Shown here: positions 43,718 to 52,690 of the stretch, one piece after another
Position numbering within the stretch: position 1 is the stretch's first letter
Layout: each line of letters begins with the position of its first letter
Assembly (NCBI GenBank): GCA_934351925.1
Contig: CAKRJT010000001.1
Coordinates: 147,037-211,036, forward strand
Direction of reading: 5' to 3'
DNA: 64,000 bases
Source of the DNA: an uncultured Lachnospiraceae bacterium
GTDB taxonomy: Bacteria; Bacillota; Clostridia; Lachnospirales; Lachnospiraceae
The notes under the pieces: model-generated
The model's database searches: none
The model's input: the letters and a program-made list of their open reading frames with translations, nothing else
Told to the model about the DNA's origin: nothing
Made by a program: the position numbers and the translations under genes

Positions 43718-43771
43718 TTGTTAACCTTATTTAAGTTTTTGGTTGACATTTCATGTTTATAGGCTTATACT
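43718..43771 (+). promoter_or_regulatory. BirA-type operator overlapping the bioY promoter
   Basis: TTGTTAACC, a 14-base gap and GGTTGACAT form the biotin-repressor dyad. The right half contains the -35 box TTGACA (43743-43748), followed after 17 bases by TATACT (43766-43771). Bound BirA would cover the -35 region, giving biotin repression of bioY. Confidence 0.85.
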
Positions 43772-43820
43772 CTGAAACATGCATGAATTTTTCAATTATT
43801 AAAACTACATGGAGGACATC

Positions 43821-44390
43821 ATGAAAAAATCAATTTACACCACCAAAGAAATCGCTCTTATCGCCCTTTTCGTGGCACTCACAGCAGTATGTGCATGGAT
43901 TACAATTCCAATGCCTGAACCATTCGCACCATTCACCCTTCAGACCTTCGCAGTATTCACCGCACTTGGCATACTCGGTCTTAAAAACGGACTCACAGCA
44001 ATAATCGTATACTGTCTCCTCGGCATTATCGGACTTCCTGTATTCGCCGGAATGAAGGGCGGTGTCGGAGTTCTTCTCGGAACAACGGGCGGTTACATAA
44101 TCGGATTTATCTTCACCGCACTTTCCGTTGGTCTTATAACAAAGAAGTTCGGAAAGAGTATTCCCGTTCTTGCCATCTCGATGGTAATCGGACTTATCCT
44201 CTGCTACGCCTTCGGAACCGCATGGTTTATCGTTGTATATACCAATACCAAGAGTGCCGTAGGAATCGCAAGCGCACTTGCATGGTGTGTTACACCTTAC
44301 ATCCTTCCTGACCTTGTAAAGATTGCCGTAGCAATCACGATTGTGAAGGCTGTTGAGAAGTCCAAGGTTATGAGAGCGGTCACTGCATAA
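43821..44390 (+). CDS. bioY: Biotin transporter BioY (S component)
   Basis: A 189-residue membrane protein of the BioY family, the substrate-binding S component of ECF-type biotin importers. It has six hydrophobic segments, with the family features CAWITIPMPEPFAPFTLQTF, LGTTGGYIIGFIF and late DLVKIAVAI. The start at 43821 is chosen for its GGAGG site; an ATG four codons earlier overlaps that site. The energising ECF module is not encoded nearby, so it would share one in trans. A BirA-type operator upstream fits biotin control. A strong terminator follows. Confidence 0.95.
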   Translation: MKKSIYTTKEIALIALFVALTAVCAWITIPMPEPFAPFTLQTFAVFTALGILGLKNGLTAIIVYCLLGIIGLPVFAGMKGGVGVLLGTTGGYIIGFIFTALSVGLITKKFGKSIPVLAISMVIGLILCYAFGTAWFIVVYTNTKSAVGIASALAWCVTPYILPDLVKIAVAITIVKAVEKSKVMRAVTA

Positions 44391-44409
44391 TAAAAAATAC
44401 ACTGATAAT

Positions 44410-44456
44410 AAATGGCGTGTGAATTATGGATTTACCATTTTTCACACGCCATTTTT
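44410..44456 (+). terminator. Terminator of bioY (bidirectional form)
   Basis: AAATGGCGTGTGAA/TTCACACGCCATTT is a 14-bp stem with T-runs on both strands, between convergent bioY and mntP. Confidence 0.9.
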
Positions 44457-44499
44457 CTTTATAAATCATACTGAATATTTTGACTATATTTTCATTCCG

Positions 44500-45066
44500 T
44501 TAGAACGCTATAACTCCAAGGTGCTCTAACAATATCTTCGTTCCTATAAGTATAAGAATAATTCCTCCGGCAAGCTCCGCCTTCGACTTATACCTGACAC
44601 CGAACACGCTTCCGACCTTCACGCCTATTGCAGACAATGTAAACGTGACGCTTCCGATAAAGATGACAGCCCACCAGATGTTAACATCGAGAAATGCGAA
44701 TGTAACACCGACAGCAAGTGCATCAATGCTCGTCGCTATCGCGAGCATGAGCATAATCTTAAATCCGAGGGATGCGTTGGCACTCTCCTCGCTCTTGTCA
44801 AAGGACTCCTTAATCATGTTCGCGCCGATAATTAACAGAAGCACAAATGCAATCCAGTGGTCAATGGCTGTGATATACGACTTGAACTGACTTCCAAGCA
44901 GCCACCCAATCAGAGGCATAAGTGCCTGAAATCCACCAAACCACGCTCCCACAATAGCCGCCTTCTTAAAGGTAATCTGCTTCATAGCAAGTCCCTTACA
45001 CACGGACACCGCAAATGCGTCCATCGACAATCCCACCGCCAAAATAAATAACTCCGGTAAACCCAT
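44500..45066 (-). CDS. mntP: Manganese efflux pump MntP
   Basis: A 188-residue membrane protein of the MntP (YebN) family with six helices in two halves. Each half carries acidic motifs: VGLSMDAFAVSVCKGL at the start and ATSIDALAVGVTFAFL in the middle, which include the aspartates needed for Mn2+ export. Length matches the family. It has a long leader with a probable yybP-ykoY aptamer and terminator, so it should be induced by excess manganese. Confidence 0.95.
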   Translation of the reverse strand: MGLPELFILAVGLSMDAFAVSVCKGLAMKQITFKKAAIVGAWFGGFQALMPLIGWLLGSQFKSYITAIDHWIAFVLLLIIGANMIKESFDKSEESANASLGFKIMLMLAIATSIDALAVGVTFAFLDVNIWWAVIFIGSVTFTLSAIGVKVGSVFGVRYKSKAELAGGIILILIGTKILLEHLGVIAF

Positions 45067-45234
45067 ACATAACTCTCCATTTCTTCTTATTTGTAATTGT
45101 TTCCTGTAATGTGCCTTTCATACCGGGCAGATATGACCTGCATTGTAAATACATGCTTTAGCGAAACATCTGCAAAACATTCCTTTCTGTTATCGAAAAA
45201 GGCTGTTCAGGCTATATAATTATATATACCGACG

Positions 45235-45400
45235 CAAAAAACGAGACTCATGTACGACAATCAAGCCATACATAAGTCTCGTTATTTAAGATAAGCCAGA
45301 TGTTCTCTCGCAGATTGCTGTTATCATCCAAAACATTCTCTGCATACCACATCAGTCTGTTGACTTACCACGTATTCACGCTAACTACTCCCTTACAGGT
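45235..45400 (-). promoter_or_regulatory. Probable yybP-ykoY manganese riboswitch upstream of mntP
   Basis: On the minus strand the leader starts just before AAGGGAGTAG (45385-45394), the conserved first loop of yybP-ykoY aptamers. It continues through a multi-stem region and ends in a perfect terminator, AACGAGACT/AGTCTCGTT plus six T (45235-45283). Known members of this class sense Mn2+ and often control mntP. I did not fold it; the second conserved loop is less obvious. Confidence 0.7.
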
Positions 45401-45406
45401 TCGTTA

Positions 45407-45435
45407 ATGATAACATATATTGCGTAAAAAAGCAA
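45407..45435 (-). promoter_or_regulatory. Promoter of the mntP leader
   Basis: TTGCTT, a 17-base spacer and TATCAT on the minus strand, placed directly before the riboswitch and just after the stop of the kinase gene. Confidence 0.6.
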
Positions 45436-45445
45436 GTCTGTAATT

Positions 45446-46195
45446 TTATTCGTAATCCACAACGCTTGCCCACTTAAGAAGAAGTGCTCTCTCCTCAGGC
45501 TTGCCCTTAACTGACTGTGATGCAGCTACGATAGGAAGCCACTTCTGTACATACTGCTTGCCGATACCGCTCTTCTCGCAGAAAAGGTCGAGGTACTTGT
45601 CAGCAAGCTTATTCTGCCCTGAAAGAGCAAATACGAGATAAGTTCTTGCTGCGTCTGCTGAAGCATTTCCCTGTGTGGCATGTGACCAGTCAAGGATATA
45701 TGCCTTGCCGTCGCTTGTGATAATGATATTACTTGGATTGAAATCTCCGTGGCATACCTTGTCATGCTTGTGCATACCCTCAAGACTTGTGTGAAGGTCA
45801 TAACGTGTGGACGGGTCGATATCTGCTTCTGCAATCTTACGCATCATCTTGTCTGTAAGCTTTGTAAGAAGAGGAGCCTTCTTGGAATGAACCTCTCTCT
45901 GAAGATTAACAAAGAGTTCAAGGTACTCATCTTCCTTCTCCGGGTGCTTCTTCATAAGCTCCTCTAAGGTTGTTCCCTCTATGTACTCACTTATAATAGC
46001 CCACTTGCCATCAATCTTGGTAACCTCCAAAATCTTAGGGATAAGTAAACCTGTCTCCTCAACTCTTGCCTGATTGAGTGCCTCGTTGAGAATGTCTGAC
46101 TTCTTGTAGTCCTCATTGAAGAGCTTAATAACTGTGTCACCATCACGGTAAATTGTCTTAGTCGGACGCTTTGCAATAACATTGTCAAGTTTCAT
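45446..46195 (-). CDS. APH-like phosphotransferase (protein-kinase-like fold)
   Basis: A 249-residue small kinase of the aminoglycoside-phosphotransferase/choline-kinase superfamily. The ATP-lysine lies in TVIKLFNEDY, the catalytic loop is CHGDFNPSNIIITSDG, and the metal-binding DFG-equivalent is AYILDWSHATQG. Many such clostridial genes are annotated only as phosphotransferases and act on unknown small molecules, so antibiotic resistance should not be assumed. A GGAGG site precedes the ATG. It lies between adhE and the mntP leader and has its own TATAAT -10 box upstream. Confidence 0.85.
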   Translation of the reverse strand: MKLDNVIAKRPTKTIYRDGDTVIKLFNEDYKKSDILNEALNQARVEETGLLIPKILEVTKIDGKWAIISEYIEGTTLEELMKKHPEKEDEYLELFVNLQREVHSKKAPLLTKLTDKMMRKIAEADIDPSTRYDLHTSLEGMHKHDKVCHGDFNPSNIIITSDGKAYILDWSHATQGNASADAARTYLVFALSGQNKLADKYLDLFCEKSGIGKQYVQKWLPIVAASQSVKGKPEERALLLKWASVVDYE

Positions 46196-46304
46196 TGTCT
46201 ATACCTCCATGCATTAATTTGTAACACCTTAGAAATGAAATACCCTGCGCTGATATTCTGTCAGGCACCTTGTGCCTTCAGCTTCGCGCTTATTGTTTGT
46301 ACTT

Positions 46305-46310
46305 ATTATA
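46305..46310 (-). promoter_or_regulatory. -10 box of the APH-like kinase gene
   Basis: A consensus TATAAT on the minus strand about 110 bases before the start codon, with no strong -35 box. Between it and the gene is a small GGCAC/GTGCC hairpin. Confidence 0.45.
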
Positions 46311-46382
46311 GCATAGTACGCCAATTTTTACCACAACTTTATTTATATTTTAGAATTGTCTGAATAAATTTGACAAAATGAA

Positions 46383-46413
46383 GCTTCCGAATCCGGTTTT
46401 CGAATCCGGAAGC
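46383..46413 (-). terminator. Terminator of adhE
   Basis: GCTTCCGGATTC pairs imperfectly with GGATTCGGAAGC on the minus strand, followed by TTCATTTTG, about 30 bases after the adhE stop. Confidence 0.7.
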
Positions 46414-46444
46414 CCACACATCGCTGCTTACACAGCCATGATTA

Positions 46445-49048
46445 TTACTTTCCGTAATATGCCTTAAGGTACATTTCCTTAATTTCCTTCATAAGAGGAT
46501 ATCTAGGGTTAGCACCTGTACACTGGTCATCGAATGCCTGTTCAACCATGTTGTCAAGAGTGTCAAGGAAGTACTTCTCATCTACACCGTAGTCCTTGAT
46601 TGTCTTCTTGATGCCGACTCTTTCCTTGAGAGCTTCAATCTTCTCGATAAGTCCTTCTAACTTCTCCTGGTCATTCTTGCCCTTAACTCCGAGATAATCA
46701 GCAACCTCAGCGTATCTTGCAAGTGTATGAGGATGGTCATACTGCGGGAATGTACCCATCTTAGACGGAACCTCGGCAGCGTTAAATCTCATAACATCTG
46801 TGATAAGGAGAGCGTTAGCAACACCGTGTGGAAGGTGATGGAAAGCACCAAGCTTATGTGCCATTGAGTGACACACACCAAGGAATGCATTTGCGAATGC
46901 CATACCTGCCATAGTAGCTGCGTTACCCATCTTCTCTCTTGCAACAGGATCGTTAGGACCATTGTCGTAAGCTCTTGGAAGATACTCAAATATCATCTTA
47001 AGAGAACGAAGTGCAAGACCATCTGTGAAGTCTGTAGCCATCATTGAAGCATAAGCCTCAAGAGCATGTGTTACAGCATCGATACCGGAAGCAGATGTAA
47101 GTCCCTTAGGAGCATCCATCATCATGTCGGCATCAACGATTGCCATCTTAGGAAGGAGCTCGTAATCTGCAAGTGGGTACTTAACTCCTGTTCTCTGGTC
47201 TGTGATAACCGCGAAAGGAGTAACCTCTGAACCTGTACCTGCTGATGTAGGAACAGCGATGAAGTATGCCTTCTCACCCATCTTAGGGAATGTGTAAATA
47301 CGCTTACGGATATCGCAGAAACGCATTGCCATATCAAGGAAGTTAACCTCAGGATGCTCATACATTACCCACATAATCTTACCTGCATCCATTGCTGAAC
47401 CACCGCCGACAGCTATGATACAGTCAGGCTCGAAGGAACGCATTGCCTCTGCTCCCTCTGTTGCGGAAGCAAGTGATGGATCCGGTGCTACATCGTAGAA
47501 GGTTGTGTGCTTGATACCAAGCTCATCAAGCTTATCTGTTATAGCCTTTGTATATCCGTTAGAATAGAGGAACTTATCTGTTACGATAAATACCTTCTTC
47601 TTATTCATTACAGTCTTAAGCTCCTGAAGTGCAACAGGAAGACATCCCTTCTTAATATATACCTTCTCAGGTGCTCTGAACCAAAGCATGTTCTCTCTCC
47701 TCTCAGCAACAGTCTTAATGTTGATTAAATGCTTAACTCCTACGTTCTCTGATACAGAGTTACCGCCCCATGAACCACATCCGAGTGTGAGAGATGGTGT
47801 GAGCTTGAAGTTGTAAAGGTCACCGATGCCACCCTGCGATGAAGGTGTGTTGATGAGAATACGGCAGGTCTTCATTCTCTCTGAGAACTCATCAATCTTA
47901 GCCTTCTCTGTTCCTACATTGACATAGAGTGAAGATGTGTGTCCGTAACCGCCGTCTGCGATTAAGTGCTCTGCCTTAGAAACTGCATCCTCAAAATCCT
48001 TAGCCTTATACATGGCAAGTACCGGTGAAAGCTTCTCGTGTGCGAACTCCTCTGAAAGCTCTACGCTCTCAACCTCGCCGATAAGAATCTTCGTTGTCTC
48101 AGGAACCGTTACATCTGCGAGCTCCGCAATCTTATATGCCGGCTGGCCTACAATCTTAGCATTCAATGCGCCGTTGATGATGATAGTCTTTCTTACTTTC
48201 TCTGTCTCTGCTGCATTTAAGAAGTAGCAGCCTCTGTCTGCGAACTCCTTCTTAACCTGTTTATATACCTTGTCAAGAACGATAACTGACTGCTCCGAAG
48301 CACAGATCATACCGTTATCAAATGTCTTAGAATGAATGATTGAGTTGACTGCAAGTGTGATATCAGCAGTATCGTCAATGATTGCAGGAGTGTTACCTGC
48401 TCCAACGCCAAGTGCCGGCTTACCGCTTGAATAAGCAGCCTTAACCATTCCCGGACCACCTGTTGCAAGAATTATGTCAGCTTCCTTCATAAGAATGTTG
48501 GTAAGCTCAAGGCTTGGAACATCAATCCATCCGATAATTCCCTCAGGAGCTCCCGCCTTAACTGCTGCCTCGAGAACAACCTTAGCTGCTGCTATTGTGC
48601 TGCCCTTAGCTCTTGGATGTGGGCTGATGATGATACCGTTTCTTGTCTTTAATGAAATGAGTGTCTTAAAGATAGCTGTTGATGTAGGGTTAGTTGTCGG
48701 AATAACTGCCGCAACTACACCGATTGGCTCAGCAATCTTCTTAGTACCGAATGCCTTGTCCTCCTCGAGAACTCCGCAAGTCTTGGTATCTCTATATGCG
48801 TTGTAAATATACTCTGATGCAAAATGATTCTTTATAACCTTATCTTCAACAACACCCATGCCTGTCTCTTCGACTGCCATCTTCGCAAGAGGAATTCTTG
48901 CCTGGTTAGCTGCCATAGCTGCCTCAAAGAAAATCTTATCTACCTGTTCCTGTGTGTAAGTAGCGAAAATCTTCTGTGCCTCTCTTACACTTGCAAGCTT
49001 CTTCTCAAAGCTCTCTACACTATCAACTACCTCATACGTTTTCTCCAT
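46445..49048 (-). CDS. adhE: Bifunctional acetaldehyde-CoA/alcohol dehydrogenase AdhE
   Basis: An 867-residue fusion enzyme that reduces acetyl-CoA to acetaldehyde and then ethanol with NADH. The N-terminal aldehyde dehydrogenase (to about residue 440) has the thioester cysteine in FDNGMICASEQSVIV. A linker leads to an iron-dependent alcohol dehydrogenase with the NAD loop IIAVGGGSAMDAGKIMWV and metal ligands in DAVTHALEAYAS and the VCHSMAHKLGAFHHLPHG pair. ATG 49048 is preferred to a GTG just before it (GGAGG site). Two Rex-type operators lie upstream, consistent with induction at high NADH. Confidence 0.97.
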   Translation of the reverse strand: MEKTYEVVDSVESFEKKLASVREAQKIFATYTQEQVDKIFFEAAMAANQARIPLAKMAVEETGMGVVEDKVIKNHFASEYIYNAYRDTKTCGVLEEDKAFGTKKIAEPIGVVAAVIPTTNPTSTAIFKTLISLKTRNGIIISPHPRAKGSTIAAAKVVLEAAVKAGAPEGIIGWIDVPSLELTNILMKEADIILATGGPGMVKAAYSSGKPALGVGAGNTPAIIDDTADITLAVNSIIHSKTFDNGMICASEQSVIVLDKVYKQVKKEFADRGCYFLNAAETEKVRKTIIINGALNAKIVGQPAYKIAELADVTVPETTKILIGEVESVELSEEFAHEKLSPVLAMYKAKDFEDAVSKAEHLIADGGYGHTSSLYVNVGTEKAKIDEFSERMKTCRILINTPSSQGGIGDLYNFKLTPSLTLGCGSWGGNSVSENVGVKHLINIKTVAERRENMLWFRAPEKVYIKKGCLPVALQELKTVMNKKKVFIVTDKFLYSNGYTKAITDKLDELGIKHTTFYDVAPDPSLASATEGAEAMRSFEPDCIIAVGGGSAMDAGKIMWVMYEHPEVNFLDMAMRFCDIRKRIYTFPKMGEKAYFIAVPTSAGTGSEVTPFAVITDQRTGVKYPLADYELLPKMAIVDADMMMDAPKGLTSASGIDAVTHALEAYASMMATDFTDGLALRSLKMIFEYLPRAYDNGPNDPVAREKMGNAATMAGMAFANAFLGVCHSMAHKLGAFHHLPHGVANALLITDVMRFNAAEVPSKMGTFPQYDHPHTLARYAEVADYLGVKGKNDQEKLEGLIEKIEALKERVGIKKTIKDYGVDEKYFLDTLDNMVEQAFDDQCTGANPRYPLMKEIKEMYLKAYYGK

Positions 49049-49144
49049 CACTAGAGCCTCCCTGAATGAATAAGTGGTGCGGCATCATGCTGACATATGG
49101 TATATGCGGATATAGATTAATCCGTAACTGTATCTCATGCCGCT

Positions 49145-49185
49145 TTGTTAATTATTTAACATTAACTCTGTTAATAAATTAACAC
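49145..49185. promoter_or_regulatory. Two Rex-type redox operators upstream of adhE
   Basis: TTGTTAA-N4-TTAACAT (49145-49162) and CTGTTAA-N4-TTAACAC (49168-49185) are close matches to the Rex consensus TTGTTAA-N4-TTAACAA. They are spaced 23 bases centre to centre, so two dimers would bind the same DNA face only roughly. They lie about 100-135 bases before the adhE start, in the 316-base region shared with the divergent ABC exporter gene. A GCGGCAT/ATGCCGC stem lies between them and adhE. Confidence 0.8.
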
Positions 49186-49367
49186 ACTTCTTTTTACATG
49201 TCAACACCTATTATAAAAAAATTTTCAAAAAAAAGCTTTTCTTTTTCCAAACAATGTAATTATGGCAAAAATTCAGTACTTCTATCCTAAAAAACAAAAT
49301 TAATAGTAGCTATTTACATTAAACTATAGTATATTTTTCACAGCAAATACAAAGTGAGGAAAACACA

Positions 49368-51185
49368 ATGTCAGAAAAAGATATTCTAACAAAAAAATCC
49401 CTCGAAATTGAGGGTAACCTCGCCGAGACGGAGGAGACTTTCATAGACAGCTATGGCAGGCATGAGCAGAAGCCGCTTCGCATACTTCTAAGCCTGTACA
49501 AAGGGCATTATATGCAGCTTATGCTCTCTGGTTTATTCTTTGCACTCAAGCATGCCTGTGTCTGGTATCTCCCGGTCGCAACGGCAGGGGTCATCAACAT
49601 CGCTTCCGGCACAGACGACAGCGGGTTATCGGGCATCCTCTTCTATATAATAGTAGAGATAGCTCTCGTCCTCGTGAACATGCCGGCAAACTACCTCTAT
49701 GTACATTTTCGAAGCCTCGCCATAAGAAATATGGAGGCAGGTCTTCGCGGTGCGCTGGTCAGAAAGCTGCAACAGCTATCCATCACCTACCACAAGGAGA
49801 TGCAGTCCGGAAGACTTCAATCTAAGATTATGCGTGATGTCGAAGCGATAGAAACACTTTCACAGCAGTTGTTTACCAACATTCTAACCATCCTGTTAAA
49901 CCTCATCGTAGCGTTTGCCGTGACCGGAATGAGAAGCCGAACGGTACTCATATTCTTCGTTATATGCGGTCCGGTAGCCGCACTTACGATGGTCGCCTTC
50001 AAGAACCAGATCAAGCGCACCAACTCGAACTTCCGTAAGGAGATGGAGACGACCTCTGCCAAGGTCATGGAGATGGTCGAGCTTATCCCGGTTACAAGGG
50101 CACATGCACTTGAGGACGAGGAGATAGACAAGATGGAAAACCAGCTAAGCTCCGTCGCAAAGAGTGGTTACCGCCTCGATATAGTCCAGGCTAACTTCGG
50201 TGCCGTAGGCTGGTGTGTATTTCAGGTATTTCAGGTATTATGTCTCGGCTTTACCGGCTACCTTGCCTTTCACGGTCAGACAACCGTCGGAGACATAACC
50301 CTCTACCAGACATACTTCTCCACGATAGTCAACCAGATTTCAAGCTTTATAAACCTTCTCCCTATCATATCTAAGGGACTTGAGTCGGTCAATTCAGTTG
50401 GAGAGGTTCTCCTCGCAAATGACGTCGAGAACAACAAGGGAAAGACGAAGGTTAAGACTGTTCGCGGTGAATTTGACTTTCAGGATTTATGTTTTGCTTA
50501 TGACAGCAGCAAACCTGTTTTAAACCACTTAAATCTGCATGTTGCCGCAGGCGAGACCATAGCCCTTGTCGGCGAATCAGGTGCGGGAAAATCAACCGTT
50601 CTCAACATGGTAATAGGTTTTAACAAGCCCGACTCCGGTCAAGTGCTCCTAGACGGTGTGGACATGAACACCATAAATCTCCACTCCTACAGACAGCACA
50701 TCGCCGTTGTCCCTCAGACCTCCATTCTCTTCTCTGGAACTATAAGGGATAATATCACCTATGGAATGGAAAAAGTATCACAAGAAAAACTAAATCAGGT
50801 AATCGACGCTGCCAACCTGCGAGGCTTTATAGACGGGCTTCCGGACGGACTCAACACGATTGTCGGGGAACACGGCGGAAAATTAAGCGGCGGACAGCGC
50901 CAGCGTATTTCCATAGCACGCGCACTTATCCGTGACCCGGACATCATAATACTCGACGAGGCAACCTCCGCTCTCGACAGTATCTCCGAGAAGGAAATTC
51001 AGGAGGCACTGAACAATCTCACCAGGAACAGGACAACCTTCATCGTTGCCCACAGGCTGTCGACCATCAAGGGCGCTGACAAGATTGCCGTCCTTCGTGA
51101 GGGACACTGCACCGAATACGGAAGCTACGATGAACTCATGGCACTCAAGGGTGAATTTTATGAGATGCGCCGCCTGCAATTATAA
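49368..51185 (+). CDS. ABC exporter (half-transporter, likely homodimeric)
   Basis: A 605-residue membrane-plus-ATPase protein, the only large plus-strand transporter here. An acidic N-terminal 35 residues precedes six helices (about 45-345). The ATPase domain is fully canonical: Walker A GESGAGKSTVL, signature KLSGGQRQRIS, Walker B IIILDEATSALDS with the catalytic Glu. With no partner gene and no degenerate site it should work as a homodimer, unlike the two heterodimeric pairs in this window. The substrate is unknown (lipid, peptide or drug). It is divergent from adhE and shares that intergenic region. Confidence 0.92.
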   Translation: MSEKDILTKKSLEIEGNLAETEETFIDSYGRHEQKPLRILLSLYKGHYMQLMLSGLFFALKHACVWYLPVATAGVINIASGTDDSGLSGILFYIIVEIALVLVNMPANYLYVHFRSLAIRNMEAGLRGALVRKLQQLSITYHKEMQSGRLQSKIMRDVEAIETLSQQLFTNILTILLNLIVAFAVTGMRSRTVLIFFVICGPVAALTMVAFKNQIKRTNSNFRKEMETTSAKVMEMVELIPVTRAHALEDEEIDKMENQLSSVAKSGYRLDIVQANFGAVGWCVFQVFQVLCLGFTGYLAFHGQTTVGDITLYQTYFSTIVNQISSFINLLPIISKGLESVNSVGEVLLANDVENNKGKTKVKTVRGEFDFQDLCFAYDSSKPVLNHLNLHVAAGETIALVGESGAGKSTVLNMVIGFNKPDSGQVLLDGVDMNTINLHSYRQHIAVVPQTSILFSGTIRDNITYGMEKVSQEKLNQVIDAANLRGFIDGLPDGLNTIVGEHGGKLSGGQRQRISIARALIRDPDIIILDEATSALDSISEKEIQEALNNLTRNRTTFIVAHRLSTIKGADKIAVLREGHCTEYGSYDELMALKGEFYEMRRLQL

Positions 51186-51239
51186 AGCAAAGAAATTGCG
51201 TTTTTAAGCCTGCATATTTATCAAACAAAATAAATTCAA

Positions 51240-51285
51240 AAAAACTTCGTGTACACCGTTCAATACGATGTGACACGAAGTTTTT
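51240..51285. terminator. Bidirectional terminator between convergent genes
   Basis: AAAAACTTCGTGT/ACACGAAGTTTTT forms a 13-bp stem with A and T runs at both ends, between the ABC exporter (plus) and the DUF3048 gene (minus). Confidence 0.9.
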
Positions 51286-51294
51286 GTCTAGTGG

Positions 51295-52530
51295 TTATTT
51301 GCTCTTAATCTTTATATTTCCCTTGTTTTCTTCCTCATAGATACACACCCAGGTCTTACCCTGATTGAAGGTGACCTCCGTACCGTCCTCGTAAGTGTAG
51401 GTTGTAGGGCCGTATCCATATGTATAATTACAGCCAAGGTTCGTGTTAATTCCGTCAACCTGCTTGCTCCATTTAATCCACTGGGCTGTTCCGTTGGTTA
51501 CATACAGACCAACTCCCTCACCGGTAAGAAGATACAGCGGTGAACCGTTCCAGTACTGCTCGCCCGGAACCAGCTTAAAAAGAATATTCTCAACTGCAAG
51601 CTGCTCACCCGTCATCTCATCAATCTGAGGTTCACCATACTCGTAGCGATAATACAGACCATCCTCTGAATTGTACTTAAAGTAAGCATTATTGTATGCA
51701 TAGCCGGTCTCAAGGGTTATACACTTCTCCCCGTCAGGACAGCTTAGCGGCTCAGATGAAGTGTTAAACTTGAGCGGTGCCTCGAAATCCTCGTCGAGAT
51801 ATGTTGTAACCTTGTTGTTGACCATCGCCGTGACCAGATTCTCCGGCGTTGAGAATACATTGTGAGGCGAAACTCTGTCAGAACGTCTCTCATAATTGTA
51901 TTTTCCGTTCATACCGTTAAAGGTCCTAAGCTCAGGGTCACTTAAAAATTCAAGCGCAAAATCCGACTGTCCAAAGTGGTAATATGCCGCATCGTACTCT
52001 GCCGCAAGGAAAGGATAATAGTCACGGCAGCTTCTTATTGAACCGATGGAGTCCACATCATCATAGTCCTGAAAAACCGCCATGAGACGCGTCACACCGC
52101 CCTCACACTGTCCTTCAAATATGACATCTGCCTTGCTTATTCCATGCTGTGGAAGTCCTGCCTCAATATTGTTAATCATAACTGCCAGCGGTCTGCGGTA
52201 CGCAACCGTATCATTCAGCCACTCACCCGTCAGGAAGCTTCTAACCGTCTCCCCCGTCGGCACAAGGCTCGTATCGGAACTATATGAAGGGAAACCGTTG
52301 TCAACCTTGTCGGTCTTAGGCTTATCCTTGTCGTCGGCATCATTCCTATCGTCGTCCTTGGTCTCCTTCTGGTTGTCTGTAGTCGTCTCCTGTGAAGAAC
52401 TCTCCACCTGATTGCTTGTCGACTCAGGCTGTGTGGCATCTGAGTCCACATTCTTACTGCACCCGGAAATCATAACCATGGCTGCCGTGACAGCGATGGC
52501 TGCTTTTCCGATTAAATGTCTTCTTACCAT
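51295..52530 (-). CDS. DUF3048 family lipoprotein (YerB-like)
   Basis: A 411-residue secreted lipoprotein: signal AAIAVTAAMVMISG followed by the lipobox cysteine (SGCSKN). An acidic, Thr/Ser/Asp-rich linker of about 60 residues follows, then a DUF3048 domain. Typical features are YRRPLAVMINNIEAGLPQHG, ADVIFEGQCEGGVTRLMAVF, SIGSIRSCRDYYPFLAAEYD and the C-terminal half ending TYEDGTEVTFNQGKTWVCI. DUF3048 proteins are common on Gram-positive cell surfaces and have no established activity. It is monocistronic, with a TTGACA/TAAAAT promoter and a GGGGGAGG ribosome site. Confidence 0.92.
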   Translation of the reverse strand: MVRRHLIGKAAIAVTAAMVMISGCSKNVDSDATQPESTSNQVESSSQETTTDNQKETKDDDRNDADDKDKPKTDKVDNGFPSYSSDTSLVPTGETVRSFLTGEWLNDTVAYRRPLAVMINNIEAGLPQHGISKADVIFEGQCEGGVTRLMAVFQDYDDVDSIGSIRSCRDYYPFLAAEYDAAYYHFGQSDFALEFLSDPELRTFNGMNGKYNYERRSDRVSPHNVFSTPENLVTAMVNNKVTTYLDEDFEAPLKFNTSSEPLSCPDGEKCITLETGYAYNNAYFKYNSEDGLYYRYEYGEPQIDEMTGEQLAVENILFKLVPGEQYWNGSPLYLLTGEGVGLYVTNGTAQWIKWSKQVDGINTNLGCNYTYGYGPTTYTYEDGTEVTFNQGKTWVCIYEEENKGNIKIKSK

Positions 52531-52605
52531 AACATATCCTCCCCCGGATAAAATAATCTGATTTTCTTCCGGCTATACTGTAAAATATGCCGTAACACAT
52601 GGGTA

Positions 52606-52635
52606 ATTTTAGCACAATTCTATAATAAATGTCAA
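52606..52635 (-). promoter_or_regulatory. Promoter of the DUF3048 gene
   Basis: TTGACA and TAAAAT with an 18-base spacer on the minus strand, about 75 bases before the start codon. Confidence 0.6.
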
Positions 52636-52644
52636 ACAATTGAA

Positions 52645-52682
52645 CTTATTATCTCACGACATATGAGCTTATTATCTCACGA
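52645..52682. repeat. 15-bp direct repeat downstream of the kduD-like gene
   Basis: CTTATTATCTCACGA occurs twice with a 23-base period, between the kduD-like stop codon and the DUF3048 promoter. No stem is formed, so it is more like a paired protein site or a short duplication than a terminator. Confidence 0.6.
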
Positions 52683-52690
52683 AACACTTA

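Noticed and set aside
43830..44402. A 190-codon minus-strand frame with many Cys and Tyr opposite bioY
   Set aside because: It is the reverse shadow of a well-supported BioY gene with operator, promoter and terminator. Its odd composition comes from antisense reading.
45067..45234. A second riboswitch between the Mn aptamer terminator and mntP
   Set aside because: The 170 bases show no second GGGAGTAG loop or clear conserved motif, only weak local pairing.
45446..46195. APH-like kinase considered as an aminoglycoside-resistance gene
   Set aside because: Only the general kinase motifs are present and the context is housekeeping. Related clostridial proteins are generic phosphotransferases.
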